Source: Alphaproteobacteria bacterium
GTDB taxonomy: Bacteria; Pseudomonadota; Alphaproteobacteria; Rs-D84; CACZYB01
DNA: 64,000 nucleotides
Assembly: GCA_017938435.1 (NCBI GenBank)
Contig: JAGBBO010000047.1
Location: 53,731 to 117,730, forward strand
Direction of reading: 5' to 3'
In this document: positions 8,979 to 18,777 of the stretch, one piece after another
Layout of the letters: each line of letters starts with the position of its first letter
Numbering within the stretch: the stretch's first letter is position 1
Program-made: the position numbers and the translations under genes
Notes under the pieces: model-generated
What the model saw: only the letters and a program-made list of their open reading frames with translations
Database searches by the model: none
Told to the model about the DNA's origin: nothing

Positions 8979-9980
8979 ATGATTACACAAGAAGTTTTTG
9001 ATAATAATCTTTCTGGTATTTTAAAGGTGCATCCTTTAAAGGTTGTTGTTGCTGTTTCTGGTGGTTCGGACAGTATGGCACTAACAATACTTACTCATAA
9101 TTGGGCTATTAAAAATGGTATTGAACTTACTGCATTAACTGTTGATCATAATTTAAGAAAAGAGTCTAAATCTGAGGCAGAAACTGTTCATAAATGGTGT
9201 GAAAAGTATGGTATAAAACATCAAATTTTGACTTATATAGGTCCGATTCCTACTTCTAATATTGAGGCAGTTGCAAGGGAATATCGTTATAAATTACTAA
9301 CTGATTTTATGAAAAAAAATTCTATCAATTACCTTTTTATCGCCCATAATCAGGATGAACAATGTGAAACATTTTTCCTTAATCTTTCTCGTGGAAGTGG
9401 TGTTTATGGACTTTGTGGAATGCCATCTATTTCTCAAAGATTTGATATAAATATTGTTCGCCCAATGCTTTTATTTACAAAATCAGAAATAAAGGAATTT
9501 TTAACTTCTATTTCCCAAGATTGGATTGAAGATCCAAGTAATTCTGACACTAAATATAAACGCGTTAGAATAAGAAATTTAAAGGAATTGACATCTTCAT
9601 TGGAACTTTCAAATGATCGTTTGAATAATACCATGAAAAATATGGAACGAGTTCGTGATTGTGTCGAATTTTTTGTTTCGGAATGTATAAAAAAGTCTGT
9701 AATATCAAATAATTCAAAATTAGTTATTGATAAGGATGTCCTTTTGTATTATCCAGAGGAAATTGCTCTTCGTTCACTAGCAAAACTTTTGCAAACTTTT
9801 GCAAACACAGATTATCCACCTCGTTTTGAAAGTTTAGAAAATTTATACTCTAAGATAAAAAATATGCAACTTGGTCATGGAATTACATTATCAAAAACAA
9901 AAATTTCTTTTGATAAAGCAAAGAATATAGTTTTTGAACCAGAGATTGGAAGAGGCAAAAAAACTGCTGGTAAAATATAA
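8979..9980 (+). CDS. tilS: tRNA(Ile)-lysidine synthase
   Basis: Ligates lysine to C34 of the minor tRNA-Ile so that it reads AUA. This matters in an AT-rich genome that uses AUA heavily. The ATP-pyrophosphatase P-loop S-G-G-S-D-S is at residues 27-32, followed by V-D-H-N-L-R near 55. With 333 residues it is shorter than the enteric enzyme and lacks most of the C-terminal tRNA-binding domain, as in several alphaproteobacteria. No ribosome-binding site precedes the ATG; the promoter places the transcription start on it. ftsH follows after 54 bases, a common neighbour of tilS. Confidence 0.93.
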   Translation: MITQEVFDNNLSGILKVHPLKVVVAVSGGSDSMALTILTHNWAIKNGIELTALTVDHNLRKESKSEAETVHKWCEKYGIKHQILTYIGPIPTSNIEAVAREYRYKLLTDFMKKNSINYLFIAHNQDEQCETFFLNLSRGSGVYGLCGMPSISQRFDINIVRPMLLFTKSEIKEFLTSISQDWIEDPSNSDTKYKRVRIRNLKELTSSLELSNDRLNNTMKNMERVRDCVEFFVSECIKKSVISNNSKLVIDKDVLLYYPEEIALRSLAKLLQTFANTDYPPRFESLENLYSKIKNMQLGHGITLSKTKISFDKAKNIVFEPEIGRGKKTAGKI

Positions 9981-10034
9981 ATTTATAGTTTAAACTTCTA
10001 CCTATAATAAATTATTTAAAAAGGATTATTTCAA

Positions 10035-11912
10035 ATGTTTAAAAATTGGAAAAATTGGTATTTTGTAATATTACTTGTTTTAATTTTTTCGGTTGTATCA
10101 GATGGAACTTCTAAAAAATCTTCGAAAAAAACTGAAAATTCAATGATTTTTTCAGATTTTATTCAAAATGTTAAGGATAAAAAGATTGAATCTGTTGTTA
10201 TTAAGGGGGATTTGATAGAAGGAAAACTTAAACCATCTAAAAAAGATGAAAAATCGACCGAATTTACATCAACAGTTGTCCTTTATCCAAAACTTCTTGA
10301 AACATTAGAAGAAAATAATGTTCCAACAGAAGTAAAAATTGAACCAGTAGCCAAAGGTTTTAATTTTATGAAACTTGTTGATGTGTTTAGCTCTCTTTTA
10401 TGGATTGTGATACTTGTAATGCTTTTTAAAAGTATGAAAGGGGATAAATTTGGTATTGGAAAAAGTAATGTAAAAATGTTCACTCCTGATATGCAAAAGG
10501 TTCGTTTTTCTGATGTCCTTGGCATTGATGAGGCAAAGCAAGATGTATCGGAAATAGTTGATTTTTTGCGTGATCCAAAAAAATATTCTCGACTTGGTGC
10601 AAAAATTCCAAAGGGCGTTTTACTTGTTGGCCCACCAGGAACTGGAAAAACATTATTGGCAAAAGCTATTGCCGGAGAAGCTGGTGTTCCATTTTTTTCC
10701 ACATCAGGTTCTGAATTTGTTGAAATGTTTGTTGGTGTAGGAGCAAGTCGTGTCCGTGCCCTTTTTGAACAGGCAACAAAAAATGCTCCATGTCTAGTTT
10801 TCATTGATGAAATAGATGCTGTTGGTCGTCATCGTGGTTCTGGATATGGTGGTGGAAATGATGAAAGGGAACAAACTTTAAATCAACTTCTTGTTGAAAT
10901 GGATGGTTTTGCAATAAATAAGGGTGTTATAATTATTGCTGCAACAAATCGTGTTGATGTTCTTGATAATGCACTCCTTCGTCCAGGAAGATTCGATAGA
11001 CAAGTTTATATAGATCTCCCTGATTTAAAGGGACGTGAAGCGATTCTTTCAAAATATATGAAAGAAGTAAATATTCTTTCCGATGTCCAAGCAATCAATG
11101 TTGCTCGTGGGACACCTGGATTCAGTGGTGCTGATTTAGCAAATTTAGTCAACGAAGCAGCACTTATTGCCGCAAGAAATAATAGAAAACAAATTACCGA
11201 AGATGATTTCGAATATGCTCGTGATAAAATTCTTATGGGTGCCGAGAAAAAATCAAAAACTATGTCACCTGATGAAATTAAAAACACGGCATATCACGAA
11301 GCAGGTCACGCACTTTGTGCAGTTCTTCTTCCAGAAGTAGATCCTATTCACAAAGCGACAATTATCCCTCGTGGAAGATCATTAGGTTTGGTTCAAAAAC
11401 TTCCTGAACGCGACAAAGTTAGTGTTAATATAACAGAAATTAAATCAGATATTGCTGTTGCAATGGCAGGTCGTATTTCCGAAGAACTTTTCTTTGGTAA
11501 AAATAAGGTTACAACTGGTGCAAGTGCAGATATAGAAATGGCAACAAATTATGCAAGAAATGCTGTTATTAAATGGGGATTAAGTGATAAAATTGGTCCT
11601 GTTTTTTACGGTAATGATGAAAATTATAAATGTTCCGAAGCAACTTCTCGTGAAATAGATGAAGAAGTAAAAAGAATGCTTGAGGAAGGTTATAAACTTG
11701 CAAAAACTACTATTACTAAAAACAAGGCAAAATTGGAAAAGTTAGCTAAGGCTTTACTTGAATATGAAACATTGACTGGCGACGAAGTTCGTGCAATAGT
11801 AAATGGTAAAAAAGTTGCAATTCGTAAAAAAGATACAAAAAAAATAAATGATTTTAAACGAATTTCATCTGTTCCATTAACAGAAACAAAAACAATAAAA
11901 AAGAAAGATTAA
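10035..11912 (+). CDS. ftsH: ATP-dependent zinc metalloprotease FtsH
   Basis: Membrane-anchored AAA+ protease that degrades damaged membrane proteins and regulators such as LpxC. Two transmembrane helices (about residues 7-22 and 115-136) flank a small periplasmic domain. The AAA module has Walker A G-P-P-G-T-G-K-T at 199-206, the F-V-G-V-G-A-S-R pore loop near 233 and second-region homology near 315-325. The zinc site H-E-A-G-H is at 421-425. Length 625 is normal. AAGGATT precedes the ATG. The MsbA-like gene follows after one base, so the two form an operon, which is not a widespread pairing. Confidence 0.96.
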   Translation: MFKNWKNWYFVILLVLIFSVVSDGTSKKSSKKTENSMIFSDFIQNVKDKKIESVVIKGDLIEGKLKPSKKDEKSTEFTSTVVLYPKLLETLEENNVPTEVKIEPVAKGFNFMKLVDVFSSLLWIVILVMLFKSMKGDKFGIGKSNVKMFTPDMQKVRFSDVLGIDEAKQDVSEIVDFLRDPKKYSRLGAKIPKGVLLVGPPGTGKTLLAKAIAGEAGVPFFSTSGSEFVEMFVGVGASRVRALFEQATKNAPCLVFIDEIDAVGRHRGSGYGGGNDEREQTLNQLLVEMDGFAINKGVIIIAATNRVDVLDNALLRPGRFDRQVYIDLPDLKGREAILSKYMKEVNILSDVQAINVARGTPGFSGADLANLVNEAALIAARNNRKQITEDDFEYARDKILMGAEKKSKTMSPDEIKNTAYHEAGHALCAVLLPEVDPIHKATIIPRGRSLGLVQKLPERDKVSVNITEIKSDIAVAMAGRISEELFFGKNKVTTGASADIEMATNYARNAVIKWGLSDKIGPVFYGNDENYKCSEATSREIDEEVKRMLEEGYKLAKTTITKNKAKLEKLAKALLEYETLTGDEVRAIVNGKKVAIRKKDTKKINDFKRISSVPLTETKTIKKKD

Positions 11913-11913
11913 A

Positions 11914-13719
11914 ATGTTTAAGAAAAAAGATAAAAAAATAGATGCAAGTCTTAATATGGGAATATTAAAACGCATTTGGCGTGAACATACTAAAAAGTAT
12001 ATTTGGGCATTGATTGGTGCAATGATTATAACCTCACTTACTGCATTGACCGAAGCATATTCTGTATCACTTTTGAAACCTATTTTTGATAATGGTTTTA
12101 TCGATAGGGATAACAAAATATTAGCAGTTCTTTGTGCCCAAGTGATTGGACTTTATTTTATAAAGGGTTGGTTTTATTTTTCACAAACTTTAATTCTTTC
12201 TCATATCAGCACAAAAACAGTTCAATCAATTCAACAAAGGGTGTTTACACATCTTATTTCTTTGGATATGGGATATTTTAATAAACATTCTAGTGGGCAA
12301 ATGCTTGCTCGTATTATAAATGATTGTAATGCTATTACAAATATCGCAATTAACTTTATTACACATATTTTCAAGGATTTAATTACTTGTATTTCTATGT
12401 TCGGACTTATGATGTTTTATTCATGGAAAATGTGTTTAGTTATTTTCCTATTTTTCCCAATAGGTGCAGTTGCGATTGGCATAATCAATCGTAGGGTAAA
12501 ATCTATTTCTTTCAGTGATACACAACAAAGTGCAAATTTTGTAAATCAAATTTCTGAATCTCTTCAAAATGTAAAAATTATAAAATCTTATTGTATGGAA
12601 AAATTTGAAACATCAAGGATAAAGGGTATCCTTAATAATATGTTTAATCTTTCTATGAAAAGGGTTAAAAATACCGCAGTTGCAACACCTGTTATTGAAA
12701 GTTTGTCTGGATTTATTTTATCAGGAATCATAATTTTTGGTGGATTCCAAATCGCAAATGGTAATCTTACAACTGGTGGATTTGTTACATTTTTAGGAGC
12801 ATGGGTTTCCGTGTATAAGCCATTAAAATCATTGATAAATTTCCGTGTTCAACTTCAAACTGCAATGGTAAGTGCAGAACGCGTATATGAAATTATTGAT
12901 ACAAAACCATCTATCAATGATATAGAAAATGCTATTGATTTAAATACTGTTCATGGTGATATCGAATTCAAAGATGTTTGCTTTGAATATGAAAAGGGTA
13001 AACCTATTTTAAAAAATATCAATATGACTATTCCTGCTGGTAAAACAGTAGCTCTTGTCGGTGCGAGTGGTGGCGGTAAAACAACCATAGTGAATTTAAT
13101 TCCTCGTTTCTTTGAGCCAACATCTGGACAAATCTTGATTGATGGTAAAGATATAAGGACATTGTCTCAACACTCTCTTCGTGAAAATACATCTCTTGTA
13201 AGTCAGGAAGTAATTTTGTTTGATGATACAATCAGAAATAATATTGCTTATGGAAAGGGTGAACAAGGATACAAAACCGTTTCTGATGATGAGATTATTT
13301 CTGCCTCAAAATCTGCAAATGCTTATGATTTCATTATGGCAATGAATGAAGGATATCAAACAAAAATTGGAGAAAAGGGTGTTCGCCTTTCTGGTGGTCA
13401 AAAGCAAAGAATTTCTATTGCTCGTGCAATTATTAAAAATGCACCGATTCTTTTGTTGGATGAAGCAACCTCGGCTTTGGATACTGAATCTGAATTCGAA
13501 GTTCAAACTGCACTTGATAATTTAATGAAAAACAGGACAACTATTGTTATTGCCCATCGTCTTTCAACCATTAAAAATGCAGATATGATTTATGTGATTG
13601 AAAAAGGTTCTATTATAGAACAGGGCAATCATGAAACTTTACTTGCAAAAAATGGTGAATACGCAAAACTTTATAATATGCAGTTCAAAAAATCAAAACA
13701 AGATTCAAAGGAAGTGTAA
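11914..13719 (+). CDS. MsbA-like ABC exporter (lipid A/lipid flippase family)
   Basis: Half-transporter ABC exporter with a six-helix membrane domain (residues about 20-320) and one nucleotide-binding domain. Walker A is G-A-S-G-G-G-K-T-T at 383-391; L-S-G-G-Q signature, L-L-L-D-E-A Walker B and the A-H-R-L-S switch His follow in order. The 601-residue length and organisation match MsbA, which flips lipid A-core across the inner membrane as a homodimer; other multidrug exporters of the same fold cannot be excluded. It starts one base after ftsH stops and is probably translated by coupling. Confidence 0.85.
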   Translation: MFKKKDKKIDASLNMGILKRIWREHTKKYIWALIGAMIITSLTALTEAYSVSLLKPIFDNGFIDRDNKILAVLCAQVIGLYFIKGWFYFSQTLILSHISTKTVQSIQQRVFTHLISLDMGYFNKHSSGQMLARIINDCNAITNIAINFITHIFKDLITCISMFGLMMFYSWKMCLVIFLFFPIGAVAIGIINRRVKSISFSDTQQSANFVNQISESLQNVKIIKSYCMEKFETSRIKGILNNMFNLSMKRVKNTAVATPVIESLSGFILSGIIIFGGFQIANGNLTTGGFVTFLGAWVSVYKPLKSLINFRVQLQTAMVSAERVYEIIDTKPSINDIENAIDLNTVHGDIEFKDVCFEYEKGKPILKNINMTIPAGKTVALVGASGGGKTTIVNLIPRFFEPTSGQILIDGKDIRTLSQHSLRENTSLVSQEVILFDDTIRNNIAYGKGEQGYKTVSDDEIISASKSANAYDFIMAMNEGYQTKIGEKGVRLSGGQKQRISIARAIIKNAPILLLDEATSALDTESEFEVQTALDNLMKNRTTIVIAHRLSTIKNADMIYVIEKGSIIEQGNHETLLAKNGEYAKLYNMQFKKSKQDSKEV

Positions 13720-13761
13720 TAACTTCCTATCTATTTTAATATAAAAATTAAGGAGGAATTT

Positions 13762-14172
13762 ATGAAAAAATCTTTTGTTTTAATGTTGTTGTTGGTAGGA
13801 TGTTCTACCTCAAATACATATACTTTAATAAATGGAAAAATCGATGGTAAAACACATATTAATGAATATGGTGTTGAATATAAAAAAATAGAAACTTATG
13901 AAAAAAATAAACTTGTTAAAATTGAAGAAGTGTGGGATGCAAAAGGAAATAAAGAACTTTTACCATCAACTGATTTAGGAGAAAATGACGAAATAGTTTT
14001 TGATACTTTCATTCACTATAACGATAAAGATCCAATGATTGGTCTTTATAAATTGAAAGGCAAAGAAGTTTTATTACTATGTGAAACATATGAAGATGTC
14101 GTAGAATATACTCCAGCATCGCCAGAATGGGATGAAGTTAAAAAATCAGGTTTCAAATGTCCCAAAGAGTAA
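13762..14172 (+). CDS. Lipoprotein of unknown function, 136 aa
   Basis: A lipoprotein signal is visible: two Lys, a Leu-rich core and the lipobox L-V-G-C with Cys at residue 14. The mature domain of about 120 residues is acidic and beta-rich in composition, with repeated phrases of the type N-G-K-I-D-G-K and N-K-L-V-K-I-E-E that resemble short beta-hairpin (MORN-like) repeats. AAGGAGGAA gives a strong ribosome site. It is followed by a bidirectional terminator. I do not recognise a family. Confidence 0.7.
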   Translation: MKKSFVLMLLLVGCSTSNTYTLINGKIDGKTHINEYGVEYKKIETYEKNKLVKIEEVWDAKGNKELLPSTDLGENDEIVFDTFIHYNDKDPMIGLYKLKGKEVLLLCETYEDVVEYTPASPEWDEVKKSGFKCPKE

Positions 14173-14178
14173 AAATAA

Positions 14179-14203
14179 CCCCCTCAATCGAGGGGGAATT
14201 TTT
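14179..14203. terminator. Bidirectional terminator between convergent genes
   Basis: CCCCCTC (14179-14185) pairs with GAGGGGG (14190-14196) around AATC; a T run follows on the plus strand and the minus strand also ends in an A/T-rich tract. It serves the lipoprotein gene and the convergent oxidoreductase gene. Confidence 0.85.
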
Positions 14204-15604
14204 TTAGTATCCAGTTAAGATTCGTTCAAATAATTGTTTTACTGTTGGAATGAATGTTCCGTTTTTATAGAACGGATCAAGTTTAAATCTATGAACAATT
14301 TGACCAGCAAAAAGCCAATTATTTTTAACATCATCTGTATGAGAAATTCCCTGTAATCCTTTTTGAATACAGAAATATCTAGGATCTGGTTTTATAACCA
14401 AGCCTTCCTTTTGTGCCCATCCAGAAAACATACAAGCCGACAAACATCCAACACAATTTTTCATATCTTCCATAATAGTTTTATATCTATTTTCTGATAC
14501 AAAAAGTAATGTATCATCAGGTGTTTTCATAACTTTACTATAACCTTTTTTAATAAAAGATTCTAATTTTTCCTTGTCCGCTTTGTTTATATAAACGGTC
14601 TTTCCAGTTGAAGTCAATTCCACACCCACATCAAATCCGGTTGAAAAGTTTTGTTCTTCCTCAAACCTAATTTGTCGGTTAAGTTGGTCTTCTAACTCCA
14701 TTAAAAACTCGTTCCTAATAGCAGATGAATAAAGTCCGGTCGGTGAAAATCTTTGTAATTTAACATCACCTTTTTCGGTATTAAGTAATTTTTGTTTTAC
14801 GGTATCGGCAAGTGGAGATTCTACTGTTACCATAGGTCTTGTTCCAAACTGAAATCCAACAGGACCAATTTCTTCGTTATCAAGGTAATCAATCCATTCC
14901 GAAAGCCACCAAATTCCACCTGCAATGATTATAGGAACACTTTTAAGTCCAACCTCATTCATAAACTTGCGAATTTCAATAAGTCTTTGCATAGGTTTTT
15001 CAGGTTGATTTGGATTGTCGCTATTGGAAAGTCCATTATGCCCACCTGCGACCCATGGATCTTCGTAAATCACAGCCCCAAGCCAGTCTTTAAAACGACT
15101 ATATGATCGTTTCCAAAGAAGTTGAAATGCACGAACTGATGAAACAATAGGATTGTAAAAAACATTATTTTCAGAACAAATATCTGCAAGTTTAAATGGC
15201 ATTCCTGCACCACAAGAAATTGCCTTAATTGTTCCCTTTGCCTTTTCAAGAACACCTTTTAAAAGTTCCTGTGAACCACCTTGTTCCCAAAGGACATTCA
15301 TGAACACAAGACCATTTCCATTTGATTCTTCATGTGCAATTTTTGCCTGATCAAGACAACCTTTTATTCCATATTTAATAAGTTCTATCTGTCTTTCAAA
15401 TCTGTTTTTTCCTTTGAATGAAATAGGAGCAGTCAATTTTCCATTTTCATCTTTGAAATCGGGATTAACACCAGAAAAAGTTCCAGCCCCACCACAATTT
15501 GCCCATCTACCACTGGTAAGACCTGTTGATACATTAACACCTTTACCACCTTCAACTAATGGAAAAATTTCTTTTCCTGCAATAATTATACTTTTTAGGT
15601 TCAT
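14204..15604 (-). CDS. Nitronate monooxygenase-like FMN oxidoreductase
   Basis: TIM-barrel flavoprotein of the nitronate monooxygenase / 2-nitropropane dioxygenase / FabK superfamily. Support comes from the N-terminal G-x-x-V-S-T-G-x-T-S-G segment, the central I-I-I-A-G-G-I-W phrase near residue 225 (FMN phosphate loop) and the G-F-Q-F-G-T-R phrase near 255. At 466 residues it is about 100 longer than the usual enzyme; the extra C-terminal part carries a C-V-G-C-L-S-A-C cluster and two further Cys. Either a nitronate-detoxifying enzyme or another flavin reductase is possible. It has its own promoter and is unlinked to a pathway here. Confidence 0.7.
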   Translation of the reverse strand: MNLKSIIIAGKEIFPLVEGGKGVNVSTGLTSGRWANCGGAGTFSGVNPDFKDENGKLTAPISFKGKNRFERQIELIKYGIKGCLDQAKIAHEESNGNGLVFMNVLWEQGGSQELLKGVLEKAKGTIKAISCGAGMPFKLADICSENNVFYNPIVSSVRAFQLLWKRSYSRFKDWLGAVIYEDPWVAGGHNGLSNSDNPNQPEKPMQRLIEIRKFMNEVGLKSVPIIIAGGIWWLSEWIDYLDNEEIGPVGFQFGTRPMVTVESPLADTVKQKLLNTEKGDVKLQRFSPTGLYSSAIRNEFLMELEDQLNRQIRFEEEQNFSTGFDVGVELTSTGKTVYINKADKEKLESFIKKGYSKVMKTPDDTLLFVSENRYKTIMEDMKNCVGCLSACMFSGWAQKEGLVIKPDPRYFCIQKGLQGISHTDDVKNNWLFAGQIVHRFKLDPFYKNGTFIPTVKQLFERILTGY

Positions 15605-15633
15605 AATAATAGCCTTTCAATTTTTATGAAATT

Positions 15634-15662
15634 ATGTTAACTTAATAAATAATATAAGTCAA
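15634..15662 (-). promoter_or_regulatory. Promoter of the oxidoreductase gene
   Basis: On the minus strand TTGACT (plus 15657-15662) and TAACAT (plus 15634-15639) lie 17 bases apart, about 30 bases before the start codon. Confidence 0.55.
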
Positions 15663-15687
15663 AATAAAATAAATAAAAATTGCTTGC

Positions 15688-15715
15688 TTGAAAAATATTT
15701 ATAAATTGTTATTAT
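15688..15715 (+). promoter_or_regulatory. Promoter of the 490 aa membrane protein gene
   Basis: TTGAAA (15688-15693) and TATTAT (15710-15715) are 16 bases apart, 31 bases before the start codon. It is divergent from the oxidoreductase promoter. Confidence 0.5.
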
Positions 15716-15746
15716 AAAGACATAACACAAATTACGAGGGTAATAT

Positions 15747-17219
15747 ATGAATTCGTTTTTGGATATTTTTTTGATGGATTTCATAAATACATTTATGGGA
15801 ATTTCTTTTCTATCATTATTTTTTACATCGTTTGTTTCTTTTTGTATTTTTACATATAAAAAAATGAAAAATCCTAAATTTTTCAAACAGATAGATGAAA
15901 AAATTGAATACAAGATAGTTGAAATTTTAAATTTCTTTTTATCATCAGTCACATTATTTTCTTATTGTGTAATTAGGTATTTTTACTTTACAAAGATGGA
16001 TAATGTGCTTGATTCATTGTGGATTCTTTTTGGCATAATTTTTGCAAATATTCTTTTCAAAATGGCGTGCATTTTGTTAAAGACAAATGAAAAATTTAAT
16101 ATTATTAAGAATTTATTTCTAAGAGTCATTGATAACTATGTGATGATTATCACTATTACTTTAAGTTCATCAATCATTGCAAGCCAGATTCCAATAGTTG
16201 ATATTTCAAAATTTTTTGGATCAAGTGTATCACGATTCTCTTTAATAAATTTGCCGTTTTTCTTAAGTAGTTTATTTATTGTTACATCGTGTATTTCTCT
16301 TATCTGTTGTCATTTTTATGAAAAAACAGAACAAGAAGTTAAAACAAATATAAATGAAATTTTTAAGGTGATATTTCCACTCTTTGTGATGGTGTTTGTG
16401 ACTGTTTTTTATCCACTAAGTTATAATCTTTTTATGGTTATTTCCGTTGGTATTTTATCAAAATATATTGCAGAAAAAGTTTCTACTTACCTAAATAAAC
16501 GAAAAATTAACAATAAAAAGTCTATTACAGTACTAAGTTTTTTAAGCCCAACTTCAAATATCTTTTTTTCAAGTTTAATAGACCTTTCTATTATGGTAGT
16601 TTTGATTTTTACATGTCTTAATTCCACAGGATTTTTTGGTGTGACTGTTGCTTCTCTTGGATTGATAAGTTCAACAGTTTTGACATCTAATGTAAATATT
16701 TTTGATAAACAGTCAGAGGCATATAAGTATATTGCAAAAACACTTGTTAATGTTGCATTATTTTATATCTTTTTTGAAACTTTGGAATTTATTTATAAGA
16801 CACAAATTCACATAAACATTTTTTCAAACAACGTAATAATTGGATTATTCACAAGTATTGTATTGATAATGTTTAATATTCTTAAGACAATAAATCTTGC
16901 AAAATATATTCAAATGAGTGCAAAAAGAACTTATATTGCAGTTAGGACAATGATTTATATAATAATGTTTGTAGTATGTTTTTACTATTTGCTTCCATTT
17001 ATAAATTATGAACTTTTAGGAGCATTGGTATTGGGCCTTATTTTAATGACAGCCTTTATTTCAATTTTGGTTATAAATGGTATTGATGTTTTTGAAAATC
17101 AAGATGGAAAGGCTTTACATATTACTCCATTATTAAGGAATACAATTTTGCCTCTTACAAATCAAATTACTACTATAATTATCATAGTTGTGGTTTTATT
17201 GTTACCTATTATTAAATAA
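15747..17219 (+). CDS. Degenerate membrane-bound pyrophosphatase homologue (pseudoenzyme)
   Basis: Polytopic membrane protein of 490 residues with about 12 hydrophobic segments. Several stretches align by eye with the H+/Na+-pumping pyrophosphatase family: F-F-G-V-T-V-A-S-L-G-L-I-S-S-T near 296-310, S-P-T-S-N-I near 267-272 (family G-x-A-T-N-I), N-V-I-I-G-L near 362 and L-L-G-A-L-V-L-G followed by G-I-D-V-F-E-N near 423-451 (family G-G-A-W-D-N). The acidic D-V-G-A-D-L-V-G-K and D-N-V-G-D pyrophosphate-binding motifs are replaced by neutral residues, and the protein is about 200 residues short. It therefore cannot hydrolyse pyrophosphate in the usual way. It may be a structural or regulatory relic. 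An HD hydrolase gene follows after 11 bases. Confidence 0.6.
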   Translation: MNSFLDIFLMDFINTFMGISFLSLFFTSFVSFCIFTYKKMKNPKFFKQIDEKIEYKIVEILNFFLSSVTLFSYCVIRYFYFTKMDNVLDSLWILFGIIFANILFKMACILLKTNEKFNIIKNLFLRVIDNYVMIITITLSSSIIASQIPIVDISKFFGSSVSRFSLINLPFFLSSLFIVTSCISLICCHFYEKTEQEVKTNINEIFKVIFPLFVMVFVTVFYPLSYNLFMVISVGILSKYIAEKVSTYLNKRKINNKKSITVLSFLSPTSNIFFSSLIDLSIMVVLIFTCLNSTGFFGVTVASLGLISSTVLTSNVNIFDKQSEAYKYIAKTLVNVALFYIFFETLEFIYKTQIHINIFSNNVIIGLFTSIVLIMFNILKTINLAKYIQMSAKRTYIAVRTMIYIIMFVVCFYYLLPFINYELLGALVLGLILMTAFISILVINGIDVFENQDGKALHITPLLRNTILPLTNQITTIIIIVVVLLLPIIK

Positions 17220-17230
17220 AAGGATTAAAG

Positions 17231-18001
17231 ATGAATAAGATTTATTTAGCAACGAAAATGATAGGTGATGCGTATAGTGCTCAAGTTGTAAATCAAAATG
17301 AAGATATTATAGCATGGCTTGCCCATAAATTAAAACATTCATTTGGTGTTTCACTTGAAATTATGAATATCCTTTATGGGGAAAAAGAAATATGCGATTC
17401 GTTGACCAAAGATGAAAAGGAACTTGTTGAACTTTCTGGAATACTTCATGATTTAGGTAGATTTTATCAACACAAAGATGGTCGCCACCTTTCAAACTCA
17501 GAATTTGATCATGGTGAATATGCTGTAAAATTACTTAAGGATAATCCTAATTTTAATAATCCAATTATCCTTTTTGCAATTCAGGAACACAATCAAATTG
17601 CAATAAGGTATGATAATCCTTATTATACGGAACTTTCTGATCATGATAAAAAAGTTGCTGATATAACCGCAAAACTTTTACGAGATGCAGATAAACTTGA
17701 AAATATTAAACAGTTTATATATGAAGGTCATCCCAAATTGACTTATGAGATAACACACGAACCTATGTCAGAATATGTAAAAAATTGTGTGATAAATAAT
17801 TTTCAAATTTCAAATAAAATAATTAAAAACACAGTGGATAGAATTGTTGGGCTTTTGTCTTGGGTTCATGATATAAATTATGAAACAACAAAAACTCAAG
17901 TTCGTAATTTACATTATATTGAGGCAGGTATAAACGAAGCAATAACTTATGGGGCTACGGCCGAAGATTGTGAATTATTAAGGAAATATTTAAAGGTTTA
18001 A
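17231..18001 (+). CDS. HD-domain phosphohydrolase
   Basis: Metal-dependent phosphohydrolase of the HD superfamily. The ligand set is visible: H36 in the first helix, the H73-D74 pair in I-L-H-D-L-G-R-F, H94 in F-D-H-G-E-Y and D168-like Asp in R-D-A-D-K-L-E-N. The 256 residues contain only this domain, so the substrate (nucleotide or phospho-compound) is open. AAAGGATT precedes the start. It lies 11 bases after the pyrophosphatase-like gene and two bases before trmB, forming a three-gene operon. Confidence 0.75.
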   Translation: MNKIYLATKMIGDAYSAQVVNQNEDIIAWLAHKLKHSFGVSLEIMNILYGEKEICDSLTKDEKELVELSGILHDLGRFYQHKDGRHLSNSEFDHGEYAVKLLKDNPNFNNPIILFAIQEHNQIAIRYDNPYYTELSDHDKKVADITAKLLRDADKLENIKQFIYEGHPKLTYEITHEPMSEYVKNCVINNFQISNKIIKNTVDRIVGLLSWVHDINYETTKTQVRNLHYIEAGINEAITYGATAEDCELLRKYLKV

Positions 18002-18003
18002 AA

Positions 18004-18687
18004 ATGGATTATGTAAAAAAAACTTTTTTTGGAAGAAGAAAAGGTAAGGGAATGAGTAAGGCAAAGGAAGATTTGCTTTCTACTCGTATGAAGGATTTTG
18101 AAATAATTTTACCAACAAAAGGTAAAATTGATTTTTTTAAACTTTTTGATTTTACACCCAAAAAAGTAATTTTTGAGATAGGATATGGTGATGGTGAACA
18201 TATCGTAAATATGGCCCTTAAAAATCCAGATATAGCATTTATTGGAACTGAAGTTTTTATGAATGGAAATGCTTCAATATTAAGAAAGATTATTGATAAT
18301 AACATAAAAAATATTCGTATTTTTCCTGATGATGTAAATCTTCTTTTCCCATTTATTCCATCAGGCGTTTTTGATACAATTTTTGTATTATATCCTGATC
18401 CATGGCCTAAAAACAGAAACGAAGAACGCCGTATGATAAATAAAAATAATGTAAAATTATTTGCTGATTTTTTAAAATCAGATGGAAATCTTTTTGTTGC
18501 AAGTGACCATCCTGTATATATTCCATGGGTTTTATTTGTTATGCAAAACCAGGATTCGTTTACTTGGACTGCTTTGAAATCATCCGATTTTACAAACCCT
18601 CCAAAAGATTGGGAAACAACTAGATACGAGCAAAAAGCAATTGCTGAAAATCGCAAACCTATTTACCTAAATTTTGTAAAAAAATAA
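18004..18687 (+). CDS. trmB: tRNA (guanine(46)-N7)-methyltransferase
   Basis: SAM-dependent enzyme that makes m7G46 in the variable loop of tRNAs. Motif I is E-I-G-Y-G-D-G-E-H near residues 59-67 and the family signature Y-P-D-P-W-P-K-N-R near 130-138 is followed by R-R-M. The N-terminal F-G-R-R-K-G-K segment is typical of the alphaproteobacterial form. Length 227 is normal. It is translated two bases after the HD hydrolase. Confidence 0.93.
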   Translation: MDYVKKTFFGRRKGKGMSKAKEDLLSTRMKDFEIILPTKGKIDFFKLFDFTPKKVIFEIGYGDGEHIVNMALKNPDIAFIGTEVFMNGNASILRKIIDNNIKNIRIFPDDVNLLFPFIPSGVFDTIFVLYPDPWPKNRNEERRMINKNNVKLFADFLKSDGNLFVASDHPVYIPWVLFVMQNQDSFTWTALKSSDFTNPPKDWETTRYEQKAIAENRKPIYLNFVKK

Positions 18688-18713
18688 AAAATAAATTTTT
18701 AAAAAGAAATTTA

Positions 18714-18743
18714 TTGAAAAATCAATATAAATTAGGCTATTAT
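18714..18743 (+). promoter_or_regulatory. Promoter of the OmpA-like lipoprotein gene
   Basis: TTGAAA (18714-18719) and TATTAT (18738-18743) are 18 bases apart, 35 bases before the chosen start. Confidence 0.5.
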
Positions 18744-18777
18744 ATAGCTAATGAAAATTTATTTAAAAGGATACAAA

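Noticed and set aside
9988..9995. Palindrome GTTTAAAC before ftsH as an operator
   Set aside because: Short A/T-rich palindromes are expected by chance in this composition and no second copy was seen.
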